DNA from: CAVTUU01 sp045804965
GTDB lineage: Bacteria; Chloroflexota; Chloroflexia; Thermomicrobiales; UBA6265
Direction of reading: 5' to 3'
NCBI GenBank assembly: GCA_045804965.1
Contig: JBJMMD010000036.1
Span: 30,736 to 94,735, forward strand
Length of the DNA: 64,000 nucleotides
The notes under the pieces are model-generated. The model saw only the letters and a program-made list of their open reading frames with translations, searched no databases and had not been told where the DNA came from. Positions 19,690 to 27,940 of the stretch are shown here, piece after piece; the stretch's first letter is position 1, and each line of letters starts with the position of its first letter. The translations under genes and the position numbers were made by a program.

Positions 19690-19720
19690 TCAACAAGAAA
19701 CGGAGCCGAATAGGCTCCGT
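19690..19720 (-). terminator. Intrinsic terminator of the Flp pilin gene
   Basis: Read on the minus strand, ACGGAGCC and GGCTCCGT (19720-19713 and 19707-19700) form an 8-bp stem with a five-base loop, followed by TTTCTTG. It lies 32 nt after the pilin stop and points in the right direction. Confidence 0.75.
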
Positions 19721-19751
19721 CTCTCGGTACCTTTCGTTTCGAGGCGACGGT

Positions 19752-19949
19752 TTACCCTGGCCAGGCAGCAATGATGACCTCGTAGAGTTTTTCTTTGAAG
19801 CCGAGACCCATTGCTGCGAGCGCGCTCACCGCGACAACGGCGACGAGAACGATGATCAACGCATACTCGACCAGACCTTGTCCCTCTGCTTCAGGGTCTG
19901 ATCTTCGAAGTAGGATATTCAAGAGTTCTCGTAGTGTAAGGAGTGACAT
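19752..19949 (-). CDS. Flp-type (type IVb) prepilin
   Basis: 65-residue Flp/Fap pilin precursor. A short charged leader (residues 1-23) ends at AEG, where TadV-type peptidases cut. The mature protein starts QGLVEYALII, with the conserved Glu at mature position 5 followed by Tyr, and continues as a single hydrophobic helix (VLVAVVAVSALAAMGL). Flp pilins form adhesive pili assembled by the Tad system. No tadA, tadB, tadC or cpaB gene is nearby, so the assembly machinery must be elsewhere. A terminator follows the gene. The ORF-free 470 nt upstream probably carry its promoter and a long leader. Confidence 0.93.
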   Translation of the reverse strand: MSLLTLRELLNILLRRSDPEAEGQGLVEYALIIVLVAVVAVSALAAMGLGFKEKLYEVIIAAWPG

Positions 19950-20419
19950 AGCTCAGTTGCCGGCTGGTTGACTTTTGACTCCGTCGCGTCGCTAAAGGTC
20001 GTCGTCGGTAGTAATCGAAATGCGGTCCCAAGATGGAAAACAAGTGCTTGGATGCCCGTTGGCTTCATTTGAAATCTGACGACCGGACCTTCAAACGAGA
20101 TCGGATTTGTCTAGAGTCTCCCTCCGGCTTACTCCTTTCAGAAAGGGGAGGACTGTGTCTCTGCCCCAACGACTCGGCGTACTTGGTCTGGCAACGTTCA
20201 CGTGAATGTTTCTAAGTCTCCGCGAGCGTTGTTTGTTCCCAGCTCGGTTGGAGGCTCGTTAGGGCGTCCGGGACCATCCACCTTTGCTTGAACCCAGCTT
20301 ACGGCGCGCACCTATGCCCGTGAATCACCCCAGTGTCGCGATCCTCAAGGTACGCCGGTCCGTCTTGGCGGCCGAAGGTCCTGGCCCGAATGTCTTATCT
20401 CGAGTCTCGGGTCGCCCGG
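19950..20419. other. ORF-free intergenic region upstream of the pilin gene
   Basis: 470 nt without a convincing reading frame lie between the minus-strand kinase stop and the minus-strand pilin start. A purine-rich GGAGTAAG-like stretch and several short inverted repeats are present, but no riboswitch, 6S RNA, tmRNA or SRP RNA signature was recognised. It may hold the pilin promoter and a structured leader or small RNA on the minus strand. Confidence 0.5.
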
Positions 20420-21529
20420 TTACGCCGCGGCGCCTTCGGGAATGGGTAGCATGATTTCAACCGTGATTCCGCGGTTCGACCTCGGTTCCGTCTTCAGGGC
20501 GGCGTTGAGCAGCAACAGCCGGTCCTGGAAACCTTGCTCTTCGAGCCGGTCTTCGATGATCTCGCGATCCGTTTGCAAGGAAGTCGCTTCGACGCGGACC
20601 CGGGCGACCGTTGGCTCACGTTCGATGTGCACATCGAGGTGCTCGGCAGCACCTTCGGCGAGAACGGCGGAAATAATCGTCTGCACCAATCGGAAGACGG
20701 CGACCTGCATCGTCGTGTTCATCCGAATCTCGTGTTCCGGACCACTGACGATGCTTTGCATCTCCTTGAGACGGCCGATTTCGGTCATGTAGCGCCGAAG
20801 CGTGGGCACGAGACCGAGGTCGTCAAGAATCATCGGGCGCAGCTCAAAGATCATTCGCCGTGTATCTTGCAGGGACGCGCCGATCATCGCCTTCAAGCTG
20901 CTTAGTTCGGAGCGAGCTTCATCGATATCGCGATCGATGAGGCGTTCGCAGATTTCGGCCCGAAGAATCAAGTTCGTAAGCGCTTGGGTTGGACCGTCAT
21001 GAATTTGCCGGGAGATGCGCAAACGCTCATCTTCCTGAGCTTCAATAATATTCAACAAACTCGGTTGGTTGATCATTTGCGTGGGAATCAAAACGCCTGT
21101 TCCACCGCGTGGGGCAGAGGTGGAGACCTCTTCGCCGGGCTCGACCATGTTGACGGCTTGGATGCTGATGAGATCGATCAAGAGCCGGAGTTTGACTTGA
21201 TATTCCTTGATATGCGAATGCCGGTTCTGGAGTTGCTCCGCTTGAGAGCGCATCATGAACAGGCGCAGCTGGATTTCATGCGAGGTGTTGTAAAGGTCGC
21301 GTATATCTTCGCGGCCGTAATTGTCGAGGTGAAGCTCCATATCACGCACGCGGTTGGCCATTTGCAATTCGCGCTGCGCAAGTTTTTCGACTTCGCTATT
21401 CGTCTTGTTGAGCAAGAGCGCAATTTCGTTCAAGGATTGCAACGAAACGTCGAGCTCGTCGCGACATTCCTCTTCGAGCTGGAGGATTCGCTCGTTGAAT
21501 TCCCTGGTTTGCGGCGGCGGAAGCACCAT
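20420..21529 (-). CDS. DegS-like sensor histidine kinase with degenerate ATPase domain
   Basis: 369-residue cytoplasmic protein with a long N-terminal coiled coil (residues about 10-130, rich in Glu, Leu and Arg). A HisKA_3-type phosphoacceptor helix follows (DERLRISRQIHDGPTQALTN, His near residue 177), as in DegS/NarL-family kinases. The C-terminal part aligns in outline with a HATPase domain, but the N-box Asn and the DxGxG box are missing. The corresponding text reads RLVQTIISAVLAEGAAEHLD and VRVEATSLQTDR, so ATP binding is doubtful. No response regulator is adjacent. The start at 21529 follows GAGGGGG. It may act as a phosphatase, a scaffold or a partner of a complete kinase. Confidence 0.85.
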   Translation of the reverse strand: MVLPPPQTREFNERILQLEEECRDELDVSLQSLNEIALLLNKTNSEVEKLAQRELQMANRVRDMELHLDNYGREDIRDLYNTSHEIQLRLFMMRSQAEQLQNRHSHIKEYQVKLRLLIDLISIQAVNMVEPGEEVSTSAPRGGTGVLIPTQMINQPSLLNIIEAQEDERLRISRQIHDGPTQALTNLILRAEICERLIDRDIDEARSELSSLKAMIGASLQDTRRMIFELRPMILDDLGLVPTLRRYMTEIGRLKEMQSIVSGPEHEIRMNTTMQVAVFRLVQTIISAVLAEGAAEHLDVHIEREPTVARVRVEATSLQTDREIIEDRLEEQGFQDRLLLLNAALKTEPRSNRGITVEIMLPIPEGAAA

Positions 21530-21766
21530 CCGGTTGGCCCCCTCAAGGGTACTGTGCGCGGTCTGCGCAATTTGGCATCGCGGCGCTGAGCCGGCAAAAG
21601 TCGGCGCGAGAAGTGTCTCATCGCAGGGTAGATTCGGCGCGTGAGACGGACAACGTGACATTCGTCCCAATGTCCGGAGAGGTGCGCTTAGCGGCTCAAG
21701 CGCGTGCTATTATTAGCCGTGGCGTGACACGAGCGTCTTATTTAGTGTGCATTTTGATTTGCTCAT

Positions 21767-21837
21767 TGGCGGGTGGTGAAAGGGTATCACAAGGGTCTTT
21801 GGAACCTTTATTCCAGGTTCGAATCCTGGCCCGCCAG
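21767..21837 (+). tRNA. tRNA-Gln(UUG)
   Basis: Complete 71-nt cloverleaf. The acceptor stem is TGGCGGG/CCCGCCA, the D arm GTGA/TCAC, the anticodon stem AGGGT/ACCTT with loop CTTTGGA (anticodon TTG), and the T arm CCAGG-TTCGAAT-CCTGG. The discriminator is G and CCA is not encoded. It lies 74 nt before the proposed glmU start on the same strand and may share its promoter. Confidence 0.96.
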
Positions 21838-21910
21838 CCCGCCGCTCCCCGCGATCGTCCCCGATTCCAACGACGAGACGACGATTAGCGACACCAACAA
21901 GTTGCCCATT

Positions 21911-23362
21911 GTGACGACAACTGAGACAACTGATGGGACGGGAACGACCGAAGACGGTTGGTCGCTCGCGTTGATCGTTCTCGGCGCCGGATCTGGCACG
22001 AGAATGCGATCAAAGCTGCCAAAACCCCTCCATCCGATCGCCGGTCTGCCGATGATAACTCACGTTCTCCGGGCTGGAGGCGGCGCGGCAACAGTTTCAA
22101 CGACGATTGTCGTCAGTCCGGCGCTCGCCGACGACGCGCGAACGCTGGCGGCACCCGAACCGTTTGAAGTGGTCGTTCAGGATTTCGCTCGGGGCACCGC
22201 CGACGCCGTGGAGACGGCGCTGCCTTCAATTTCCGACGCCTCACATCTTTTAATCTTGTTCGCGGATCATCCTCTTTTGACCAAAGACACCGTTGCCGAT
22301 CTCGTGAGCGGCGCGCGAAATGAACGTGCTTTGATCACAATCCTGACATGTGCCCTGCCTGACGCCAAAGGGTACGGCAGAATTGAACGGGATGAGAGCG
22401 GGAGGCCTCTTCGCGTTGTCGAACGCAAGGATGACTCCCTCGAGCTTCGCACCGGCGAAACCGAAATCAACAGCGGGATGATGGTCGTCGACGCGTCTTG
22501 GGCGCGCCGGGTCCTGCCAGCAATCAAGGCGAGCGACGCCACTGGCGAGTATTACCTCACAGAGCTCGTGGCGGCGGCCGTTGCCGAAGCGCGACCGGAT
22601 CGGAATCCCTGGCCGGTGGCGACGGTGGCTGCCCCCGCGGAAGTGGCCCTCGGTATCAACGACCGCGTTCAGCTCGCGGAGGCCGAAGCCGTGCTGCGCG
22701 AACGGATTCGTCAACGTCACATGCTCGACGGTGTCGCGATCAGTGAGCCGCACACCGTCCTCATCGACGTGGATGTTGAAATCGGACAGGACACCACGAT
22801 TTTGCCGTATTCGATGATTCTTGGCCGGACTGTGATCGGAGAGGACTGTGCCATCGGTCCGAACGCTGTCATCAGTAATTCCAACATCGCCAACCGAGTT
22901 ATCGTCCAGTCTTCGACCATAACAGATTCGTCGATCGCGGACGACAGTGATGTCGGCCCATATTCGCATTTGCGTCGTGGCGCGGAAATCGGCCCTCGCG
23001 TTCACATCGGCAATTTCGGCGAGATCAAAAACGCCGTCATCGAAGCGGCAACAAAGGTCGGACACTTTAGTTACATTGGAGACGCGCACATTGGCACGAA
23101 TACGAATATCGGCGCAGGCACGGTCACGTGCAATTTCGATGGCGTTACGAAACATCACACGGAAATCGGAGCCGACGTTTTTGTGGGCAGTGACTCCATG
23201 CTGATCGCGCCGATCTCCATTGGAGACGGGGCCACGATTGGCGCGGGATCAGTGGTTACCCGAGACGTAGACGCGGGGACAACGGTGGTCGGAGCTCCCG
23301 CGCGGCGAATCAAGCGATCGACAGTTTCAAACGACGCTCAGCCTGTTCGCAAGGGGGATTGA
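21911..23362 (+). CDS. glmU: Bifunctional GlmU: N-acetylglucosamine-1-P uridyltransferase / glucosamine-1-P acetyltransferase
   Basis: Makes UDP-GlcNAc for peptidoglycan and glycans. The N-terminal nucleotidyltransferase domain starts LIVLGAGSGTRMRSKLPKPL (consensus L-x2-G-x-G-T-R-M-x-S-x2-P-K) and contains LFADHPLL and GEYYLTELV. The C-terminal left-handed beta-helix carries hexapeptide repeats and the acetyltransferase block CNFDGVTKHHTEIGADVFVG. The start is uncertain. The frame is open back through the tRNA-Gln gene, so GTG 21911 or TTG 21902 is likely, leaving a Thr-rich N-terminal tail before the domain. The stop overlaps the prs start (TGATG), so the two genes are translationally coupled. 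PRPP and UDP-GlcNAc syntheses are commonly neighbours. Confidence 0.94.
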   Translation: MTTTETTDGTGTTEDGWSLALIVLGAGSGTRMRSKLPKPLHPIAGLPMITHVLRAGGGAATVSTTIVVSPALADDARTLAAPEPFEVVVQDFARGTADAVETALPSISDASHLLILFADHPLLTKDTVADLVSGARNERALITILTCALPDAKGYGRIERDESGRPLRVVERKDDSLELRTGETEINSGMMVVDASWARRVLPAIKASDATGEYYLTELVAAAVAEARPDRNPWPVATVAAPAEVALGINDRVQLAEAEAVLRERIRQRHMLDGVAISEPHTVLIDVDVEIGQDTTILPYSMILGRTVIGEDCAIGPNAVISNSNIANRVIVQSSTITDSSIADDSDVGPYSHLRRGAEIGPRVHIGNFGEIKNAVIEAATKVGHFSYIGDAHIGTNTNIGAGTVTCNFDGVTKHHTEIGADVFVGSDSMLIAPISIGDGATIGAGSVVTRDVDAGTTVVGAPARRIKRSTVSNDAQPVRKGD

Positions 23363-24300
23363 TGGACGGCCGGATGCAGATTTTCACCGGCAATTCCCAT
23401 CCTCAGCTGGCCGCCGATATCACGCGGGAACTCGAGGCGCCGCTTGGCCGGGCGATCGTCGGCAAATGGAAGAACGGTGAAACTCGGGTCAAGCTCGACG
23501 AAAACGTACGCGGCTCGGACGTCTTCATCATTCAGTCGATTTGCAATCCTGTCGACCATCACCTGATGGAATTACTGATCATGATCGACGCCGTGAAGCG
23601 GTCTTCAGCAGCCCGGATTACCGCCGTCATTCCCTACTACGCTTACGCGAAACAGGAAAAAAAAACTGCCGGCCGGGAGCCGATTACGGCTAAGCTTGTG
23701 GCTAACCTCATTGCGACTGCAGGCGCGGACCGAGTGCTTACGCTCGACCTCCATGCGCCGGCAATTGAAGGGTTTTTTGACATCCCCGTCGACCATTTGC
23801 GCGCCACACCCTTGCTCGCGGCCCGGTATCGCCGGCAATGGCAAGACGACGTGGTTGCGGTGAGTCCGGACTCCGGCGGCGTCGCCCGTGCGGATGAGTT
23901 CCGGGCCCGGGTCGGCGCGTCGCTGGCAATTATCTCGAAGCGCCATCCCGGCCCCGATGCGACTGAAGCGCTGGAAATGGTTGGCGACGTCGAAGGCAAA
24001 CGAGCAATTATTATCGACGATATGGTGTCAACGGCTGGCACGCTCGTCGAAGCGGCGCAACTGTTGAAAGAGCGAGGCGCACATGAAATTCACGCCGCCG
24101 CGACCCACGGCAGTTTTGCCGACAGCGCGCTTGAGCTCGTCGCTTCGTCGCCTGTTTCCAGGCTCTATATCACTGACACACTGCCCTTGCCGGACACGGG
24201 GCCCACTGAGATGCTCGAAGTCATCACTGTTGCCCCGTTGCTGGCGGAAGCGATTCTTCGTATTCACAAGGACATGAGCATTAGTGCCCTCTTCACGTAG
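23362..24300 (+). CDS. prs: Ribose-phosphate pyrophosphokinase (PRPP synthase)
   Basis: 312-residue PRPP synthase converting ribose 5-phosphate and ATP to PRPP for nucleotide, His and Trp synthesis. Diagnostic segments are FTGNSHPQLA, KWKNGETRVKLDENVRGSDV, the ATP loop VIPYYAYAKQEKK, the cation-binding DRVLTLDLHAPAIEGFFDIP, VVAVSPDSGGVARA, and the PRPP loop IIIDDMVSTAGTL. AAGGGGG at 23351-23357 fixes the ATG at 23362. The gene overlaps glmU by one base. The family assignment is secure. Confidence 0.97.
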   Translation: MDGRMQIFTGNSHPQLAADITRELEAPLGRAIVGKWKNGETRVKLDENVRGSDVFIIQSICNPVDHHLMELLIMIDAVKRSSAARITAVIPYYAYAKQEKKTAGREPITAKLVANLIATAGADRVLTLDLHAPAIEGFFDIPVDHLRATPLLAARYRRQWQDDVVAVSPDSGGVARADEFRARVGASLAIISKRHPGPDATEALEMVGDVEGKRAIIIDDMVSTAGTLVEAAQLLKERGAHEIHAAATHGSFADSALELVASSPVSRLYITDTLPLPDTGPTEMLEVITVAPLLAEAILRIHKDMSISALFT

Positions 24301-24363
24301 TCTACAGAGGAATTTGGCGTGTAAAGCGCGTGTGTCAGGTCACCAGCAAGAAGGCAGGTTTGC

Positions 24364-25674
24364 TTGAGTACCAGCAGATGGGTTGAGATCGTCCTAGGGA
24401 TAGCGGCTGGCGCCGTCTATTTCCTCTCAATCCTGGCGAGCGATGACAGCACTGAAGATGAGCGAACACGTCGACAAATCTCGCTTCGCACTCGCCGAAA
24501 CAACCGAAATCCAAATTTGGAACGACCGGTTCAGCTCCAACTGAAGTCGGTTCCGATCGTACAAACGACCTCACTTATCGTAGCAGTCGTGCTCTTCTCG
24601 GCAGCATTCTTTGGCAGTCTATCGGGATTTCGTCTCTTTGCGGTCGCGATTGCGGGGGCAGGTGTTGGCCTCATTGCGCTTAGAGTGCTCGCGCAATCCA
24701 TCCCAGCCTCAATGATGATGGGATCGCAGTTTGCCCGCGCAAGCGAGCTTGTTGGGTCTTTCGACGAGTCGGTGAGCAATCGCTTCGACCGGCTCTTGAC
24801 GCGATTTGACGAGCACCCCGGGAGTGCCACCGAGAGCCGGTCAGATGTGGAGGCTATAACGTCTCGGGACGAGCGACTGGCCGTCGAAACGGGTGTACGG
24901 CGCGACGAACCTGAGACGGACACCGACCTGTTCTTCGATCTCGAGGATGTGACGATTCGCGAAATCATGGTGCCGCGAGTCGACATCGTAGCGGTTGAAG
25001 TGGACGATGCCTTTCCGGATGTGCTCGAATCGATCATGCGCGCGGGACACTCGCGAATCCCAGTCTTTCGAGACAGCATCGACCACGTTTTAGGGATTCT
25101 CTACGTCAAAGATCTCTTGCCATACACCGTAGCGGGCGAACCGCGTCCCCTGGTGGAAGCGTTGCTGAGACCGGCATTTGTCGTGCCGGAATCGAAGCAA
25201 GTTACTGACCTCTTTCGTCAAATGCGCCGAGAGCGCGTGCACATCGCCGTCGTGGCCGACGAATATGGCGGCACTGCGGGCCTCGTCACAATTGAGGACA
25301 TCATCGAGGAAATCGTCGGCGAGATTCGTGACGAATACGATGCCGAAGTCCAGATGCTCGAGGTCAAAAGCGATGAGGAGTTGATCGCAGATGGGCGGCT
25401 GCCCGTTGCCGATGCCGAGCAAGCCCTCGGTGTGACGCTCGTGCACGAGGATGATGATTTCGAGACGCTCGGCGGTCTCGTCCACGCACGCTTGGGTCGA
25501 CTTCCGGCGGAAGGTGACTCGTTTGACATTGATGGAATACACGTCGAAGTGCTTGATGTCGACCGCCACCGCGTCAGGCGTGTGCGTCTCGTCCATGAAC
25601 ACACGCTTCGCGACTCGGGCGATGTCGAATATTCGTCGCTCGCGATGTCGAATTGGGAATCCAAAGCCGAGTGA
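24364..25674 (+). CDS. CorC/HlyC-family CBS-domain protein with reduced membrane part
   Basis: 436-residue protein. Its C-terminal two thirds match the CorC/HlyC family: a CBS pair (residues about 200-320) with IREIMVPRVDIVAVE, GHSRIPVFRDSIDHVLGILY, VADEYGGTAGLVTIEDIIEE, and then a CorC_HlyC transporter-associated domain ending VEVLDVDRHRVRRVRLV. The N-terminal membrane region is short: one helix at residues 6-25 and two near 68-110. It lacks a recognisable DUF21 domain and is followed by a charged 70-residue linker. Family members are linked to Mg/Co efflux or membrane homeostasis. Translation starts at TTG with AGGCAGG upstream. It overlaps birA by GTGA. Confidence 0.9.
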   Translation: MSTSRWVEIVLGIAAGAVYFLSILASDDSTEDERTRRQISLRTRRNNRNPNLERPVQLQLKSVPIVQTTSLIVAVVLFSAAFFGSLSGFRLFAVAIAGAGVGLIALRVLAQSIPASMMMGSQFARASELVGSFDESVSNRFDRLLTRFDEHPGSATESRSDVEAITSRDERLAVETGVRRDEPETDTDLFFDLEDVTIREIMVPRVDIVAVEVDDAFPDVLESIMRAGHSRIPVFRDSIDHVLGILYVKDLLPYTVAGEPRPLVEALLRPAFVVPESKQVTDLFRQMRRERVHIAVVADEYGGTAGLVTIEDIIEEIVGEIRDEYDAEVQMLEVKSDEELIADGRLPVADAEQALGVTLVHEDDDFETLGGLVHARLGRLPAEGDSFDIDGIHVEVLDVDRHRVRRVRLVHEHTLRDSGDVEYSSLAMSNWESKAE

Positions 25675-26417
25675 TCGTCGGCCGCCAAATCATTCACCTG
25701 GCTCAAACGACGAGCACGATGGACGAAATCGAGCGCCTGGCTCGGAGCTGCGAAATGGAGGGCATCGTCGTCGTGGCGGACTTCCAATCGCTGGGGCGTG
25801 GACGCTCCGGACGCGAGTGGGTAGCCAGACCCGGTTTAGCCCTTCTCTGTTCGATCCTGCTTCGTCCGGAAGTTCCTGCGAATATGGTCGCTGCACTGCC
25901 ACTGCACCTCGGCGTTGCCGTTGCCCAGGCGATTGAGGAAGCGAGCGGTACTTCGTGCAAGCTCAAATGGCCAAACGATCTTCTGGTGCGCGGAAAGAAG
26001 GTCGCCGGAATTCTCACCACGAGCCGTCTCAAAGGCAATGCGATCGATCACGTGACCGTCGGCATCGGCATCAATCTCGGACCAAGTCTTGAAGATTTGC
26101 CCTCCTCCGCGACGAGCGTGTCGATCGAGGCCGGTGAGCAAGTAGCGCGGCAAACAATGCTCGACGCGTTGCTTCCGCGTTTGGATCGTCGCTATCGTGC
26201 CTTCATCGCCGCCAGCGGGCAGCTTGACCTCAGCGACTGGTCAGACCGGGCTGCCTTCCTCGGGGAACGGGTTGTCGTGGAGGATGCGGATCGTAAAGTA
26301 CAGGGCAGGTATGTAGGAATCGACCAGCAGGGCGGCTTGAAACTCGAGATGGACGACCTGTCGACGCGTGTTTTCGTCGTGGGCGAACTGACTCGAGGAC
26401 CTCGCCTGCCTGAATAA
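25671..26417 (+). CDS. birA: Biotin--[acetyl-CoA-carboxylase] ligase (BirA type, no HTH)
   Basis: 248-residue class I biotin protein ligase that activates biotin with ATP and transfers it to the carboxyl carrier protein of biotin enzymes. It has the TTSTMDEIERLA segment, the biotinyl-AMP loop GRGRSGREWVARPG, LKWPNDLLVRGKKVAGIL and VTVGIGINLG. A small C-terminal beta domain ends VFVVGELTRG. No N-terminal helix-turn-helix is present, so it does not act as the bio repressor. The GTG start at 25671 overlaps the CorC gene stop (GTGA). A TTG six codons earlier is the alternative. Confidence 0.94.
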   Translation: MIVGRQIIHLAQTTSTMDEIERLARSCEMEGIVVVADFQSLGRGRSGREWVARPGLALLCSILLRPEVPANMVAALPLHLGVAVAQAIEEASGTSCKLKWPNDLLVRGKKVAGILTTSRLKGNAIDHVTVGIGINLGPSLEDLPSSATSVSIEAGEQVARQTMLDALLPRLDRRYRAFIAASGQLDLSDWSDRAAFLGERVVVEDADRKVQGRYVGIDQQGGLKLEMDDLSTRVFVVGELTRGPRLPE

Positions 26418-26610
26418 ACATTGCGAAAATGGCGTATTGAACCAAAGTTGCGGTTTTTGACCGGGATGAGTTGGCGGCTCCCGCCAACTCTATGTGGGCT
26501 GGATGCAGTTGCGGGGCCATTCCAGCCTCCCCTATACTGCCGCCCGCGCAATGAGCACATCTACCTGGCATTGCGCGCCGACTTTGTGAGCAGAGAAAGC
26601 TACCAACACC

Positions 26611-27828
26611 ATGAACTTCGAGCTGACAGACGAGCAAATGCAAGTCCGTGATATGGTCCGCGAGTTCGCTCAGCGCGAAGTAGCCCCGTACATCCAAGAG
26701 TGGGATGCCAAAGGCGAATTTCACCGCGAAGTACTGACGAAGATGGGAGAGCTTGGCATTCTCGGCTTGCCCATTCCCGAGCAGTACGGTGGTCTTGGCC
26801 TCGACTACGTCAGCCTTGCACTTGCGTGCGAGGAACTCGAATACGTCGACACCTTTCTCCGCGTTGTCATGAGCGTTCATGTCGGGCTCAATAGCCTGGC
26901 GCTACACCAATGGGTGACCGAAGATCAGAAGCAACGCTGGCTGGTGCCGCAGGCCCAGGGTGAGAAACTCGGAACGTTCGGCTTGACTGAACCGAACGCT
27001 GGTTCCGATGCCGGCGCGATCGAATCGACCGCGGTCCGTGACGGCGATTCTTACCTTCTCAACGGCGCCAAAATGTGGATTTCACTGGCGGCTGTTGCCG
27101 ATCACTTTCTCGTCTTCGCCAGTGTCGACCGCGCGAAGAAGCATGGTGGCTTAACCGCGTTCATGGTCGAGCGTGGAATGGAAGGCTTTACTACCGGTAC
27201 GATCAAGGGCAAGCTTGGGGTGCGCGCGGGCAACACGGGCGAGCTCGCGTTTAACAATGTCCGCCTTCCAATAGAAAACCGAATTGGCGAAGAGGGTGAA
27301 GGTTTCAAAATCGCGATGAGTTGCATCGACCAGGGCCGTTTTACCGTCGGCGCCGGAGCGTGCGGTTTGACCCGAGCCTGCCTCGATGCAAGTGTCAAGT
27401 ATGCAAACCAGCGCCAGGCATTCGGTCAGGAAATCGGCCGGTTCGAGCTCGTGCAGCAAATGATCGCGAAAATGGTCGCAGGCTACGAGGCTTCCTGGCT
27501 GCTGACAATGAAGGCGGCTGAGTTGAAGAACCGTGGCCTGCGGAATACGAAAGAAACCTCCTTAATGAAGTGGTACGGTTGCGACGTGGCGTTGAAATCG
27601 GCAGACGACGCGATCCAGATTCACGGCTCTTACGGTTATTCGAACGAGTACCCGGTGGAGCGCTTTTGGCGCAATGCCCGAGGCGCGGTTATCTACGAGG
27701 GTACTCGCGAGATTCACACGATTCTTCAGGCTGAATACGCGCTCGGTTACCGGCAAGACAAACCGCTAAGCCGGCCGCAACCACCGGCGGTCGGATATGA
27801 AGTTGCCGAGGCGCTTGCCGTTCGTTAA
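26611..27828 (+). CDS. Acyl-CoA dehydrogenase
   Basis: 405-residue FAD-dependent acyl-CoA dehydrogenase that makes a trans-2-enoyl-CoA and passes electrons to ETF. Both family signatures are present: GTFGLTEPNAGSDAGAIEST near residue 130 (FAD/substrate binding) and QIHGSYGYSNEYPVERFWRN near residue 335. The catalytic Glu lies in VIYEGTREIHTI near residue 370. Substrate chain type (short, branched or glutaryl) cannot be decided. The N-terminal LTDEQMQVRDMVREFAQREV is standard. It heads an operon of thiolase, enoyl-CoA hydratase and ETF genes that together form a beta-oxidation module. Confidence 0.96.
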   Translation: MNFELTDEQMQVRDMVREFAQREVAPYIQEWDAKGEFHREVLTKMGELGILGLPIPEQYGGLGLDYVSLALACEELEYVDTFLRVVMSVHVGLNSLALHQWVTEDQKQRWLVPQAQGEKLGTFGLTEPNAGSDAGAIESTAVRDGDSYLLNGAKMWISLAAVADHFLVFASVDRAKKHGGLTAFMVERGMEGFTTGTIKGKLGVRAGNTGELAFNNVRLPIENRIGEEGEGFKIAMSCIDQGRFTVGAGACGLTRACLDASVKYANQRQAFGQEIGRFELVQQMIAKMVAGYEASWLLTMKAAELKNRGLRNTKETSLMKWYGCDVALKSADDAIQIHGSYGYSNEYPVERFWRNARGAVIYEGTREIHTILQAEYALGYRQDKPLSRPQPPAVGYEVAEALAVR

Positions 27829-27940
27829 GCACGACAAGAGCGCGTCGGACGGGTGTTGAGACGGCCAGGGCGACATCGCGCTCTGGCCGCTCGTTCACCG
27901 GGCAGGAGAGCTTGCCGGTTCGAACGAGGGAGAGATTTCG

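Noticed and set aside
22250..23158. 302-codon minus-strand frame inside glmU
   Set aside because: The Asp/Arg/Val-rich repetitive composition mirrors the hexapeptide repeats of GlmU on the other strand.
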